Part shown: positions 6,295-14,068 of the stretch, piece by piece
Layout: each line of letters opens with the position of its first letter
Numbering within the stretch: position 1 is the first letter of the stretch
DNA from: a virus
DNA length: 27,694 nucleotides
Direction: 5' to 3' (one strand)
Virus record (IMG/VR): IMGVR_UViG_3300021165_002197
Span: 1 to 27,694 of that record
Translations under genes and position numbers: made by a program
The notes under the pieces: model-generated
Database searches by the model: none
Told to the model about the DNA's origin: nothing
What the model saw: the letters and a program-made list of their open reading frames with translations, nothing else

Positions 6295-6555
6295 TTATAA
6301 ATGCTTTTTAATAATACCTGCTATAACTGATTTTGGTAATACACCACTGAAACGATAAACGGAAACTCCATTTTTTTCTAAGATAACTGTTGGTACAGAT
6401 GAAACACCATTATGTAATGCTGCTTCTTTATCCATATCTACATCAATTGTTTGAAATTGCACTTCTGTAAGTTCTCTTTGTAATTCTTCAAAGATAGGGG
6501 CGAGCTGCTTGCAAGGTTGACACCAGCTTGCAGTATAACGTTTTACTATTAACAT
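6295..6555 (-). CDS. trxA: Thioredoxin
   Basis: An 86-residue cytoplasmic thioredoxin, shorter than bacterial enzymes (about 105) because the N-terminal strand and helix are missing. The active site is WCQPC (11-15), with Gln in place of the usual Gly, and SVPT carries the cis-proline. The remaining beta strands end in VYRFSGVLPKSVIAGIIKKHL. Gln in the redox loop should shift the potential slightly; this is inference. It lies directly before the class II ribonucleotide reductase, and the pair is very likely a functional unit in which thioredoxin reduces the C-terminal cysteines of the reductase. A late-promoter-like motif lies 21 bases before the start. Confidence 0.93.
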   Translation of the reverse strand: MLIVKRYTASWCQPCKQLAPIFEELQRELTEVQFQTIDVDMDKEAALHNGVSSVPTVILEKNGVSVYRFSGVLPKSVIAGIIKKHL

Positions 6556-6575
6556 AAATTATTAATTTTGTAGTT

Positions 6576-6584
6576 ATAAATATA
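6576..6584 (-). promoter_or_regulatory. TATATTTAT motif before thioredoxin
   Basis: TATATTTAT on the minus strand, 21 bases before the thioredoxin ATG and inside the short gap after the helicase. It is one of seven copies of the same element ahead of genes in this window. No clear -33 box is visible. Confidence 0.35.
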
Positions 6585-6591
6585 GTATATA

Positions 6592-7971
6592 CTACGCTTC
6601 TTCTTCATATTTTAAAAATTTATTTCGAAGAACATACTTATCATCCGCCCCTACATCTGAAAATGAAGTTGTTTTATTATTTTTCGATTTATCTTCGAAA
6701 TTATCACTCATTGGTTGTTCATTTATATTTATATATCCGTTTGCTGTATTGATTTTAGAGCTAAATGTTAACCCATCAGCACCATATCTATTTTTAATGA
6801 AATGCCAATTGCCCGTTCCGTTTACTTTATCTTTTCTTCCACGAGCTAATGATATAATTATATCTCCAATCATAATTTTATCGTAAGATCCAGCAGCATT
6901 TTTAGCTTGTAATATATCTTCATCTGCTCCTGTTCTATTTGCTTGGGATGGGGATACGATGGGAATACCTAGTTCTTTAGCTAATCCTTTAGCATCGGTG
7001 TACACGTCATCAATTTCATCTTTACGTTCTTTTCTACCTTTAGTGCGTAACATATCTAAATAATCAATAATAATTATATCTGGTTTGAATTCGTTTTGAT
7101 GTTCTAGTTGTTGGATATGTGATTCAATTGTATCTAGTGATGCCCGTTTTGGAGCGTATTCTTTAATAATAATTTTACCTTTTACTTTAGCAATTGCTAC
7201 TTCTACTTCAGGGCGATGTTTATCTAATTTATCTACATCTATACCTGAAAATACAGCATCATATCGTTTACCTACATATCCTTCTGATAGTTCTAATGTG
7301 TAATGGATTACATTATATCCTAAGGCAGCAGCATAGGCTCCCATAGCAATTACTCCCCATGATTTACCTCCACCTGGGTTACCGAACAATAATACTAGAT
7401 CACCTTTGCCATAGCCTCCTTGTGTTAAATCGTTAAATGTTTTCCAAGGGAATGGTATAACTTTTCTATCATCATCTCTATATCTTGCTTCTACATCTGA
7501 TTCATATATGTGACCTATATTCTTTTCCTCACCCGCTTTCATAGCGTCGTTAATTAAACCTCTAATCCCATCATAATCGCCTAAGTTGAGTAAATCAACA
7601 GATGTCATAATGGCTTTTTTCATTTGTTGGTTTCGACAGAAGCTACTAAATTCTTCTTCAACCCATTCTAAATCAGCTACATCAGCCATTTTATACGCTT
7701 CACGTAATGCTTCTGTAAGTGAAATTCTTAATACTTCATTGTCGATTTTTTTAATTTCAATCGATAGTGTTTCTATAGTTGGGTATGTGTGGTATTGGTT
7801 GAAATATTTTATAATATATTCAATTATCCATTTTGCTGCTTGATTATCAAAATATTCACTATCAAGCGAATCTGCAAGATTTAATAGGAAATCACGTTGT
7901 GTTAATAAAGCACCTAGTACTTTTGTTTGAAAACTATGTCCATATCTAGCAAGAGAAGAAAGTGTTGTCAT
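6592..7971 (-). CDS. 41: Replicative DNA helicase, DnaB/T4 gp41-like
   Basis: A 459-residue hexameric 5'-3' helicase. The N-terminal helical domain (1-150) is followed by a RecA-like motor domain: FPWKTFNDLTQGGYGKGDLVLLFG leads into the Walker A GNPGGGKSW (197-205), the catalytic Glu region YTLELSEGY (224-232), Walker B DIIIIDYLDML (298-308), and PSQANRTG plus SLARGRKDK for the later motifs with the arginine finger region. It lacks a primase domain, so a separate primase is expected outside the window. It sits between the FEN nuclease and thioredoxin in a replication cluster. The polar tail (SDNFEDKSKNNKTTSFSD) is probably flexible and may contact partners. Confidence 0.92.
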   Translation of the reverse strand: MTTLSSLARYGHSFQTKVLGALLTQRDFLLNLADSLDSEYFDNQAAKWIIEYIIKYFNQYHTYPTIETLSIEIKKIDNEVLRISLTEALREAYKMADVADLEWVEEEFSSFCRNQQMKKAIMTSVDLLNLGDYDGIRGLINDAMKAGEEKNIGHIYESDVEARYRDDDRKVIPFPWKTFNDLTQGGYGKGDLVLLFGNPGGGKSWGVIAMGAYAAALGYNVIHYTLELSEGYVGKRYDAVFSGIDVDKLDKHRPEVEVAIAKVKGKIIIKEYAPKRASLDTIESHIQQLEHQNEFKPDIIIIDYLDMLRTKGRKERKDEIDDVYTDAKGLAKELGIPIVSPSQANRTGADEDILQAKNAAGSYDKIMIGDIIISLARGRKDKVNGTGNWHFIKNRYGADGLTFSSKINTANGYININEQPMSDNFEDKSKNNKTTSFSDVGADDKYVLRNKFLKYEEEA

Positions 7972-7990
7972 ATAACCTATTTTTTTAAAT

Positions 7991-9016
7991 TTACTTACTA
8001 AAATTCAGAGGACCAAATACTTGATTTATCCAATTTGTTGTGTTGGGGATTGATTCACCTAAGTGATCTACAATATACATCTGCATAAACATATGTGTAT
8101 TAAGCGTATAAGGGCTATTAAAACTGCTTTGTATCTGAGATATATTACCATCCGATAAAGGTATACTTTGTAGATTCATTAGCTTACTATTAATTTCTAG
8201 TTGATGTTTACGTTCAATTATTTTACCGTATAGTTCATGTTCACCTACCTTACCAGCACATTTTTCCAATATTTCCTTTAGTGTTGTTGGTTTAGTATCT
8301 GCTAATTCAGGAAACATTTTAATTATTTTTTTAGGGCCTAATCCAATTATACCAGGCAGGTTATCTGATGCGTCTCCCATTAATATTTTGTAGTTAATGA
8401 AATTATAGCTACTAACATTAAATTCATTTAATACGTCTTGTGGTTTGTATATTTTCTTTTTTGTAGGGGAATATACTTTAACTTTATTACTTACTAATTG
8501 AAGAAAATCACCATCAGCAGACATTATATTTACTTCTTTAGTAGCTTCATATTTTTCAAATTTACCTACTAAATAGCCTATAACATCATCTGCTTCAATT
8601 CCATCTATACAAACTATTGATATTGGTAGACATTGAAGATATTGAATTAATCTTGCCATCTGATTATTTATAGACTCTCGTTCTTCTTCTTTATTAGTGA
8701 AGATAGAGTAGTTAGTCATACGATTCTTATTCCGGTTTGCTTTATATTCAGGGTATAGATTCCGTTTACTATTTGATCCACCTACTCCATCAAATACAAT
8801 AATAATCTTAGTTGGTTCTATCATTTTAATAGCATAACCTATTGATTTCAAAAACCCAGTAAGGCCACCTATGTGGTGACCTTCTGGATTGATGTGGTTT
8901 ATCATAGTGAATGCTCTTAGAAAACAGTTTAGGCCATCAATAATCAAAACGGAATCTTGAATTTCGCGTTGAGTATTATTTACACTTGCTAGTAAACTAG
9001 CATATTTGTTCTTCAT
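7991..9016 (-). CDS. rnh: 5'-3' exonuclease / RNase H of the FEN family (T4 Rnh-like)
   Basis: A 341-residue flap nuclease that removes RNA primers from Okazaki fragments. The metal-binding acidic residues are all in place: D27 (VLIIDGLN), D76 (IIVFDG), the D138-x2-E141-x-DD143-144 cluster (DGIEADDVIGY), D168 and D170 (SADGD), D215 and D218 (GDASDN), followed by the helix-hairpin-helix LPGIIGLGPKKI. Length is close to T4 Rnh (305) with a somewhat longer C-terminus. Its ATG overlaps the stop of uvsX (TAATG), so the two are translationally coupled, and the helicase begins 19 bases downstream. The N-terminal 20 residues before the first strand are extra and polar. Confidence 0.92.
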   Translation of the reverse strand: MKNKYASLLASVNNTQREIQDSVLIIDGLNCFLRAFTMINHINPEGHHIGGLTGFLKSIGYAIKMIEPTKIIIVFDGVGGSNSKRNLYPEYKANRNKNRMTNYSIFTNKEEERESINNQMARLIQYLQCLPISIVCIDGIEADDVIGYLVGKFEKYEATKEVNIMSADGDFLQLVSNKVKVYSPTKKKIYKPQDVLNEFNVSSYNFINYKILMGDASDNLPGIIGLGPKKIIKMFPELADTKPTTLKEILEKCAGKVGEHELYGKIIERKHQLEINSKLMNLQSIPLSDGNISQIQSSFNSPYTLNTHMFMQMYIVDHLGESIPNTTNWINQVFGPLNFSK

Positions 9017-10110
9017 TATTCTTCTTCTTTTTCAATTATATCCACTACCATTGATTTATCTTCTTCCCATTCTGAATTATCTTCAACAACATCAAACTTA
9101 CCTTCTCCTAATATTGGTATCCATTCTGATGAGTGTTCTTTCTTGTATTTATCTATGAATTTTTTATCATCAGTTATGAAACCATGAGATGTCATTACTA
9201 CTGTTGCTTTAGTAGTAACATTGTTGATATGGTTTTTGTCGCAGGATATTTTTGTTTTCTTTGCGAATTCAACCTCTTTACCATTTTTAGTTGCTTTTAT
9301 CTTACTAACACCACTATTTGATATATTACCAAACGTCAGTATTAGAGTAGAATCGTAAAACATAGTATCGCCCCCTTTATTCTTCATTTTTGGCTGAGCG
9401 AATTTATTCTCAGCTGGAGCAACCCATATTTTATTAATAGCAACCATTGTATTGGTGTATGGTTGATTTTCTTTACGTGATAGTGTAATCTTCTGATTGA
9501 TGAAGTTTCCAAATTGTTGAGACATAGCACCAGCATTCCATTGTGGATTATTGTTATTAGCTTCTACACTCATTCTACAAGGAATAGAACCAATTGAATC
9601 CCATAAGAATAATAAATCATAAGGCAATTTACCTAATGCTTGTTCATTTAATAAATCAGCCATAAATGCAGCTACATCTTCAATTGTGTTTAGTGAACCT
9701 CTATCTACATATAGGAAGAATCCTTTATAATCTATTATTTCACCTGTTGTTTCATCTACTACCGGATCCATTTCAAAACCCATCATTTGAGCGTGTTCCC
9801 AGTTCCATTTCATCTCTGTGATAATGAATACAGGTAATATTCCCATTTTTTGGGCGTTGATTGCTACCTCTAGTAAAGCTGTTGTTTTACCGGTATCGGA
9901 ATGGCCTCTCAATAAATTGATATGACCCATTCCAACCCCAGGTATAGATAAAGCATCTTGAAGAGCAGAGGAAAATGGAATCCATTTTTGTTCTTTAAAT
10001 TTAACCGTTTGGTCTAGAAATTTACTCTTTTTAAATGAAGATAAATCAAATGTTTTACTGTTAAGTGAATTACTTATCACCTCACTAAGTGAGGATTTTG
10101 TCTTAGTCAT
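9016..10110 (-). CDS. uvsX: UvsX-like RecA-family recombinase
   Basis: A 364-residue strand-exchange ATPase. Walker A is GHSDTGKT (69-76), preceded by GVGMGHINLLRG. The FIITEMKWNWEHA region carries the catalytic Glu, and Walker B is DLLFLWDSIGS (165-175). A loop with QWNAGAMSQQFGNFINQ forms the L1 area, followed by MKNKGGDTMFYDSTLILTFG around L2. The tail is very acidic (VVEDNSEWEEDKS to EKEEE), as in T4 UvsX (391 residues). UvsX loads on gp32-coated ssDNA, and the gp32-like gene lies 14 bases upstream; the FEN gene overlaps downstream. This is the order expected of a T4-type recombination-dependent replication module. Confidence 0.92.
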   Translation of the reverse strand: MTKTKSSLSEVISNSLNSKTFDLSSFKKSKFLDQTVKFKEQKWIPFSSALQDALSIPGVGMGHINLLRGHSDTGKTTALLEVAINAQKMGILPVFIITEMKWNWEHAQMMGFEMDPVVDETTGEIIDYKGFFLYVDRGSLNTIEDVAAFMADLLNEQALGKLPYDLLFLWDSIGSIPCRMSVEANNNNPQWNAGAMSQQFGNFINQKITLSRKENQPYTNTMVAINKIWVAPAENKFAQPKMKNKGGDTMFYDSTLILTFGNISNSGVSKIKATKNGKEVEFAKKTKISCDKNHINNVTTKATVVMTSHGFITDDKKFIDKYKKEHSSEWIPILGEGKFDVVEDNSEWEEDKSMVVDIIEKEEE

Positions 10111-10124
10111 AAGATATTTTTATT

Positions 10125-10949
10125 TTATGAAAATAAATCATCAAACTTATCAGAAGCACTAGTTTTAGCTGCTTTAGTATCAAGTTTGTATGTTTGTTCA
10201 ACTGGTTTTTGCATTTCAGCTAGGAAATCATCTTCTTCATCTTCTGTTTTAGATGCTATTGGTGTTTCAGTATCTTCTTCGCTATCTGGGTTTAGCCATT
10301 TGTCTAATAACTCTTTCAATTCATCGAATGAATAGTGTTTATTAATTGAGAAAATATCTGGCTGATCGTTTAATGCTTTTTCTACTATAGTAGCATCTTC
10401 AGAAATAGCTGATGTTTTAGGCTTAACACGAATATTACATTTGATACCTTTTCTACCAGCAACCATATCTTCAGTAGCTTCAATAGTAAAGTCACGACCA
10501 TCAGTAATATCTGTAAAGTCACCATAATCTTCGTCTGATGCTATTCCTAGTAATTGTTCATAGACTAATTTACCAAATTCCCATAGGCGAGCACCTTGTG
10601 CTTCTTCACCACGTACCAATACTGGAACGAAGTAACGTAATTTTGGTTCAATTTTCTTTGCTAATTGCCAATCTTCTTTGTCAGATGATTTGCGGAGATT
10701 TTTTGCAAAGTCTGCAATAGGATCTTTTTCATTCCAATTAGTCAATGCTAAGATTGGTCCTTTTGAAAAGCCATAGTGAAAGTAAATTTCGCGGAATGGA
10801 TTTGATTTGTCGAATTTGCTGGGGAGGATTCTAATCTGGTATTTACCAGGTTTAGGTTTGAAAAAAATAAGGCTGTAGTCTATTTTTTCACGCTTAACAT
10901 TTTTAGACTGGGAAGCGGCCAGTTTGTTTTTGATGAGACTTAAGTCCAT
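10125..10949 (-). CDS. 32: gp32-like single-stranded DNA-binding protein
   Basis: A 274-residue ssDNA-binding protein similar in plan to T4 gp32 (301). The N-terminal basic segment (LIKNKLAASQSKNVKREK) would mediate cooperativity. The OB core starts at IDYSLIFFKPKPGKYQIRILPS and includes ARLWEFGKLVYEQLLG, matching the gp32 FGKKIWDK region. The C-terminal tail is acidic and Ser-rich, ending KFDDLFS, for partner recruitment. The gp32 zinc ligands (one His and three Cys) are not present: the protein has a single Cys, in IKCNIRVKPK. The leader carries two dyads around a TATAAT box, suggesting tight control, as is known for T4 gene 32. It is first in the gp32-uvsX-rnh run. Confidence 0.9.
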   Translation of the reverse strand: MDLSLIKNKLAASQSKNVKREKIDYSLIFFKPKPGKYQIRILPSKFDKSNPFREIYFHYGFSKGPILALTNWNEKDPIADFAKNLRKSSDKEDWQLAKKIEPKLRYFVPVLVRGEEAQGARLWEFGKLVYEQLLGIASDEDYGDFTDITDGRDFTIEATEDMVAGRKGIKCNIRVKPKTSAISEDATIVEKALNDQPDIFSINKHYSFDELKELLDKWLNPDSEEDTETPIASKTEDEEDDFLAEMQKPVEQTYKLDTKAAKTSASDKFDDLFS

Positions 10950-10970
10950 GTTATGTTTGTTTTAAGTGAG

Positions 10971-11009
10971 GTGTTCTATGAACACAATATTATAGTGAAT
11001 CTATGATTC
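10971..11009 (-). promoter_or_regulatory. gp32 leader: TATAAT box flanked by two related inverted repeats
   Basis: GTGTTC-TAT-GAACAC (10971-10985) and GAATC-TAT-GATTC (10997-11009) are perfect dyads sharing the core TCTATGA, with centres 25 bp apart. Between them, on the minus strand, is TATAAT (10994 to 10989). The first dyad lies 21 bases before the gp32 ATG and would fall at or just after a transcription start. It could be an operator pair or an RNA hairpin for autoregulation. No matching -35 box is seen. Confidence 0.45.
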
Positions 11010-11060
11010 TTATTTTGATTTTCAAAACTTATTTTAACCTTTTGTAAAGATTATTTATTA

Positions 11061-11480
11061 TTATATTTCTTCTACTTTATTTCTTTCTCCCATATAGTCT
11101 GGGTATTTTGCGTCTCGTTGATGATATAATCTTCTAATTGGTTCTTGAAACCTATCTAAATACCCATCTAGATAGGCACCAAATAATACTGTTTGTACTT
11201 GATTAGCTGTTTCTTCACCAAATTTATCTACTAATTCTTGATAACTTACATCTAAATTTTTAGGAAAAAAATCAGTTATAATAGGGATAAGTTTTGATAT
11301 TACTGATGGATCTTTTGCTTTGTCACCAAATAAACTTTTCATATTAGCATATCTAGTTACAAGTGATTTAGGAATAATTGTATCTGATTCTTCACCTATT
11401 ATTGATTCTTGATATTCACTTTCAGTAATTAATCCAGCTAATTGCTGCATTCTTTTTATTTCGTTAATTTGTTTTTTCAT
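11061..11480 (-). CDS. Small protein with capsid-targeting-like leader (139 aa)
   Basis: A 139-residue protein whose first 20 residues (QINEIKRMQQLAGLITE) are almost identical to those of the next gene upstream. The leader forms an amphipathic helix and ends I-T-E before Ser, matching the (L/I)-x-E/(A,G,S) site cut by T4-type prohead proteases. The rest (IGEESDTIIPKSLVTRYANM onward) is a different helical domain with LIPIITDFFPKNLDVSYQELVDKFGEE and a Tyr/Arg-rich end. By analogy with T4 internal head proteins, it may be packed in the capsid and trimmed; this is inference. Eleven bases separate it from the upstream paralogue-leader gene. Confidence 0.75.
   Translation of the reverse strand: MKKQINEIKRMQQLAGLITESEYQESIIGEESDTIIPKSLVTRYANMKSLFGDKAKDPSVISKLIPIITDFFPKNLDVSYQELVDKFGEETANQVQTVLFGAYLDGYLDRFQEPIRRLYHQRDAKYPDYMGERNKVEEI
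11434..11480. repeat. 47-base direct repeat, copy 1 (encodes shared leader)
   Basis: Matches 11691-11737 at 46 of 47 positions, the difference being T/G at the third base from the start codon side. It covers exactly the shared N-terminal codons, and identity stops where the two proteins diverge. Confidence 0.9.
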
Positions 11481-11491
11481 TTTATTTTATT

Positions 11492-11737
11492 TTATGCTAA
11501 ATAATCTTGATTAGCAGGATCTGCTAATTCTTGTTCATTATCAGCAATGATTTCTCTTAATACATCATTTAACATATCTAATTCAGCAATATCTTCTGTT
11601 AAATTTTTTTGAATGAAGTTAATAAGAGCTGGTTTCCATTGCTTAAATGGTATACCTTCTCCATCATATTCATATTCTTCTTTAATCATACCAGCTAATT
11701 GCTGCATTCTTTTTATTTCGTTAATTTGTTTTGTCAT
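11492..11737 (-). CDS. Small acidic protein with capsid-targeting-like leader (81 aa)
   Basis: An 81-residue protein starting with the same leader as its neighbour (QINEIKRMQQLAGMIKE), followed by a different acidic body: EEYEYDGEGIPFKQW, then a helical NFIQKNLTEDIAELDMLNDVL and a tail rich in Glu, Asp and Asn. The leader ends I-K-E, again fitting the P3-P1 part of a prohead-protease site, though the next residue is Glu, not a small one. Removal of the first 20 residues would leave a 61-residue acidic peptide, similar in nature to T4 internal peptides. A TATATTTAA variant of the late motif lies about 20 bases before its start. Function not known. Confidence 0.75.
   Translation of the reverse strand: MTKQINEIKRMQQLAGMIKEEYEYDGEGIPFKQWKPALINFIQKNLTEDIAELDMLNDVLREIIADNEQELADPANQDYLA
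11691..11737. repeat. 47-base direct repeat, copy 2 (encodes shared leader)
   Basis: Second copy of the leader-coding repeat at 11434-11480, with a single mismatch, placed at the start of the 81-residue gene. Confidence 0.9.
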
Positions 11738-11786
11738 TTGTTTTTATATTTTATTAAATATATGTAATAAGTTGTGCCAATAAATA

Positions 11787-12209
11787 TTAATTCCTACTAA
11801 AGTCTACGATTTTGAAGATTGCTGTATCTAACTTACGCAATTCCGGGCCATTAGTTAATAGTATGCAATTTTTGTAGTCTTGCCAGTTTACCATGAAATC
11901 TTTATCTAATCTACCACCATTTAATGACATTATCAATGTATTTAATGCATTAATAGTGTATAGTGAATTGCTTTCCTTTTTGCGATGCAATAGGATAGTA
12001 TTAGCCATTGGGTTTGTTGTCATATTACCCGTATCAATATTATAAGTGCATATTAATTCATCACTTTGTGGTGATTCCAATACAAATATCTTATTAAATA
12101 ATATTGAATATTTGCGATTAATAGATGCTATGGTTTCGTCTAAAGCGGCTGGGGTAGTAAATGTTGCGAATAGTTTGTTCAACTGGTCAAATAAATTATA
12201 TTGTTCCAT
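11787..12209 (-). CDS. Hypothetical protein (140 aa) after the polymerase gene
   Basis: A 140-residue soluble protein, MEQYNLFDQLNKLF at the start, with alternating strands and helices, an LLHRKKESNSLYTINALNTLIMSL centre and a GPELRKLDTAIFKIVDF end. It has a single Cys in the CTYNI strand, one more in CILLTNG, and no membrane segment or catalytic motif that I recognise. It begins 9 bases after the stop of the polymerase gene, so the two are probably co-transcribed, and it may be a polymerase accessory protein; that is positional only. Codon usage is like its neighbours. Confidence 0.7.
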   Translation of the reverse strand: MEQYNLFDQLNKLFATFTTPAALDETIASINRKYSILFNKIFVLESPQSDELICTYNIDTGNMTTNPMANTILLHRKKESNSLYTINALNTLIMSLNGGRLDKDFMVNWQDYKNCILLTNGPELRKLDTAIFKIVDFSRN

Positions 12210-12218
12210 TATAAATAT

Positions 12219-13514
12219 TTATATTTTGTTTAAACCATGATATGTATTACCCTGCTTTATGTTTACCGGATATGATATCATATTTTTAATGTCAGTTAAT
12301 AATTGTTTATTGTCTTCTTTACTATAATCTAAAAGTATACTATCGTAAACATATAGTATTAATTTTGTTTTTTTATTTTTTAAATAATTTAATATGTTGT
12401 TTAGTATATTAACATTAGTTGACGTTTCTTTACTCTGAATAATATAATTCAGTAATTTAGATTGCGTCATTTCAGCGTCACGTATAAATATTCGATTATG
12501 TGTTGAATAGTGTCCATTATATTGATATTCATTCCATATATTATCAGTTAATGTTACTATATCTCTGAAGAATGGTTGGTCACGATAGTCTTTCCATACA
12601 CCACCATATAACTGTTTGAATGTTAATTCCTTAGCTTCCTGTGCTGTTACGCCTAATAATTTACTTAGTACTTCGTATGTGTTTTCATTACCGAAATTAA
12701 AATTAATCATTTCACCTATTAAGCGTGGGTGGTAGCCCTGTATATCGTATTCTACAAACATATCATTTTCTGGTATGTAACATTTGCGCTCCCCATCATT
12801 CTTATTTAATGCTGCAAAATTAATACCATTGTATGTGTTTGATGGTCTGCCCGTTAGTGTGTATAGGTTGTATTGGCTGTATATTTTACCTTTAGCTAAA
12901 CTAAATTCAGGGTGCAATAAGTTGGCATCGTAACAATCAATAAAGCATTGTTTATCTACTTTAATACCTTGCGATTCTATTTGGTGGAATGTGTGCGTTA
13001 AAGGGCCGTTATTAAACGCATAAACGGCGTTATTTGAGCGGTACTGTTGTATTATGGGAAATATTACGCTAAATATATTTTCGTTTTCTTCGTAGTGTTT
13101 ACTAATTGGAATTAATTTATTTACTATTGGGCTAGCCGGGTGATGTTGGTAATAGAATGTAACGGCTGGTATGTTTATTACTTTTGTTAGATCTGGCTGT
13201 TCAATGAAGTTTATATCATATAATTTATCAGCGTGTGGGAAGTGGTATAGTGCTTCTTTTTTGTTTAATATAAATATTTTTTGTGTATTTTGTATAAGCC
13301 AATCGAATACTTCATCTTGTGATAGTGAAAATGATTCGTTGTGGTCTAAACACAATATATATCCTTTGTGTTGAGTGATATCACGAACATAAATTAAGCT
13401 TAGTGGGCTTAGTTTTGGGTGGAAGTTGTCATTTCCTTGAATGAATTTAATAAAGCAATCTTTAAAAGGACCTAGTTGTTGGAGCTGGTCTTTGCGCTCA
13501 ATAATATAAAACAT
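12219..13514 (-). CDS. Compact, divergent family-A-type DNA polymerase
   Basis: A 431-residue protein. The C-terminal 230 residues show family A landmarks: YTLTGRPSNTYNGINFAAL (218-236), equivalent to the TGR-S...NLQNIP segment; motif A VEYDIQGYHPRLIG (254-267) with Asp257; an O-helix-like K295-x7-YGG (303-305), where Lys295 is spaced from Tyr303 as in Pol I; and motif C YVYDSILLD (388-396) with Asp391. Unusual: the motif A Glu is His262, motif C HDE reads YDS, and the first 160 residues show no 3'-5' exonuclease Asp pattern. T4-like phages normally carry a family B polymerase, which is not in this window. It may be the replicase, a repair polymerase or a degenerate one. Confidence 0.7.
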   Translation of the reverse strand: MFYIIERKDQLQQLGPFKDCFIKFIQGNDNFHPKLSPLSLIYVRDITQHKGYILCLDHNESFSLSQDEVFDWLIQNTQKIFILNKKEALYHFPHADKLYDINFIEQPDLTKVINIPAVTFYYQHHPASPIVNKLIPISKHYEENENIFSVIFPIIQQYRSNNAVYAFNNGPLTHTFHQIESQGIKVDKQCFIDCYDANLLHPEFSLAKGKIYSQYNLYTLTGRPSNTYNGINFAALNKNDGERKCYIPENDMFVEYDIQGYHPRLIGEMINFNFGNENTYEVLSKLLGVTAQEAKELTFKQLYGGVWKDYRDQPFFRDIVTLTDNIWNEYQYNGHYSTHNRIFIRDAEMTQSKLLNYIIQSKETSTNVNILNNILNYLKNKKTKLILYVYDSILLDYSKEDNKQLLTDIKNMISYPVNIKQGNTYHGLNKI

Positions 13515-13555
13515 ATTTCATAACCTTTTGTTTGCTTTAAGATATGAAAGGAGAT

Positions 13556-14068
13556 TTAGCCTATCAAGAAAGTAGTTATACCAGGCATTTGTTTTTCTGC
13601 TTGATCTAAATTTTGAGGAATCCCGTTTGCATAACTAGGAGATGATACAAATTGAATAGATACTGTTTGATATATAGGGTTGGTTTGAAGAGATTTAAAA
13701 TCATCTTCATTAATCTTTTTTATAAGATTAGGTTCATTTATTTTTTTGCAATAAAATCTAATTTCATTGTCTCCTCTAGCAAACCCATCAGGAAGACTAG
13801 TGATTTTTGGTGTTGAGAGAGTTTTGGATGATATTCCTGACACTAATGAAAATATAGCTGTTGATAAGCCTCTATTTAATAATGTGTTTCTATCTTTTAT
13901 TTTTATTAATTTAGGAGATTTAATATCAAATGTTTTACCAGCATATAAATTATTATTTAATTCATAATAATATCCTTGATATACAGCATTTGTTAATTCT
14001 ACTATAAATTCTCCTCCAGAAGTATATTTACTTGTTACTATTTGATTTGATGGTATTCTTATAGCCAT
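13556..14068 (-). CDS. Small baseplate/tail-associated protein (170 aa), unknown
   Basis: A 170-residue protein whose ATG overlaps the stop of the hub-lysozyme gene (TAATG), so it is translated together with it. It begins MAIRIPSNQIVTSKYTSGGEFIV and has a beta-rich first half with GYYYELNNNLYAGKTFD, a Ser/Ile-rich hydrophobic middle (TAIFSLVSGISSKTL), and a strand-rich end QTVSIQFVSSP. No enzyme motif, signal peptide or clear family is visible. It may be a small wedge or spike component or a chaperone for the hub protein. It is the last gene of the tail block before the polymerase. Confidence 0.7.
   Translation of the reverse strand: MAIRIPSNQIVTSKYTSGGEFIVELTNAVYQGYYYELNNNLYAGKTFDIKSPKLIKIKDRNTLLNRGLSTAIFSLVSGISSKTLSTPKITSLPDGFARGDNEIRFYCKKINEPNLIKKINEDDFKSLQTNPIYQTVSIQFVSSPSYANGIPQNLDQAEKQMPGITTFLIG

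Noticed and set aside
10122-10142. All-A/T inverted repeat TTTATTTT-CAT-AAAATAAA between gp32 and uvsX
   Set aside because: Pure A/T stem overlapping the gp32 stop; too weak to call a terminator in such an AT-rich sequence.
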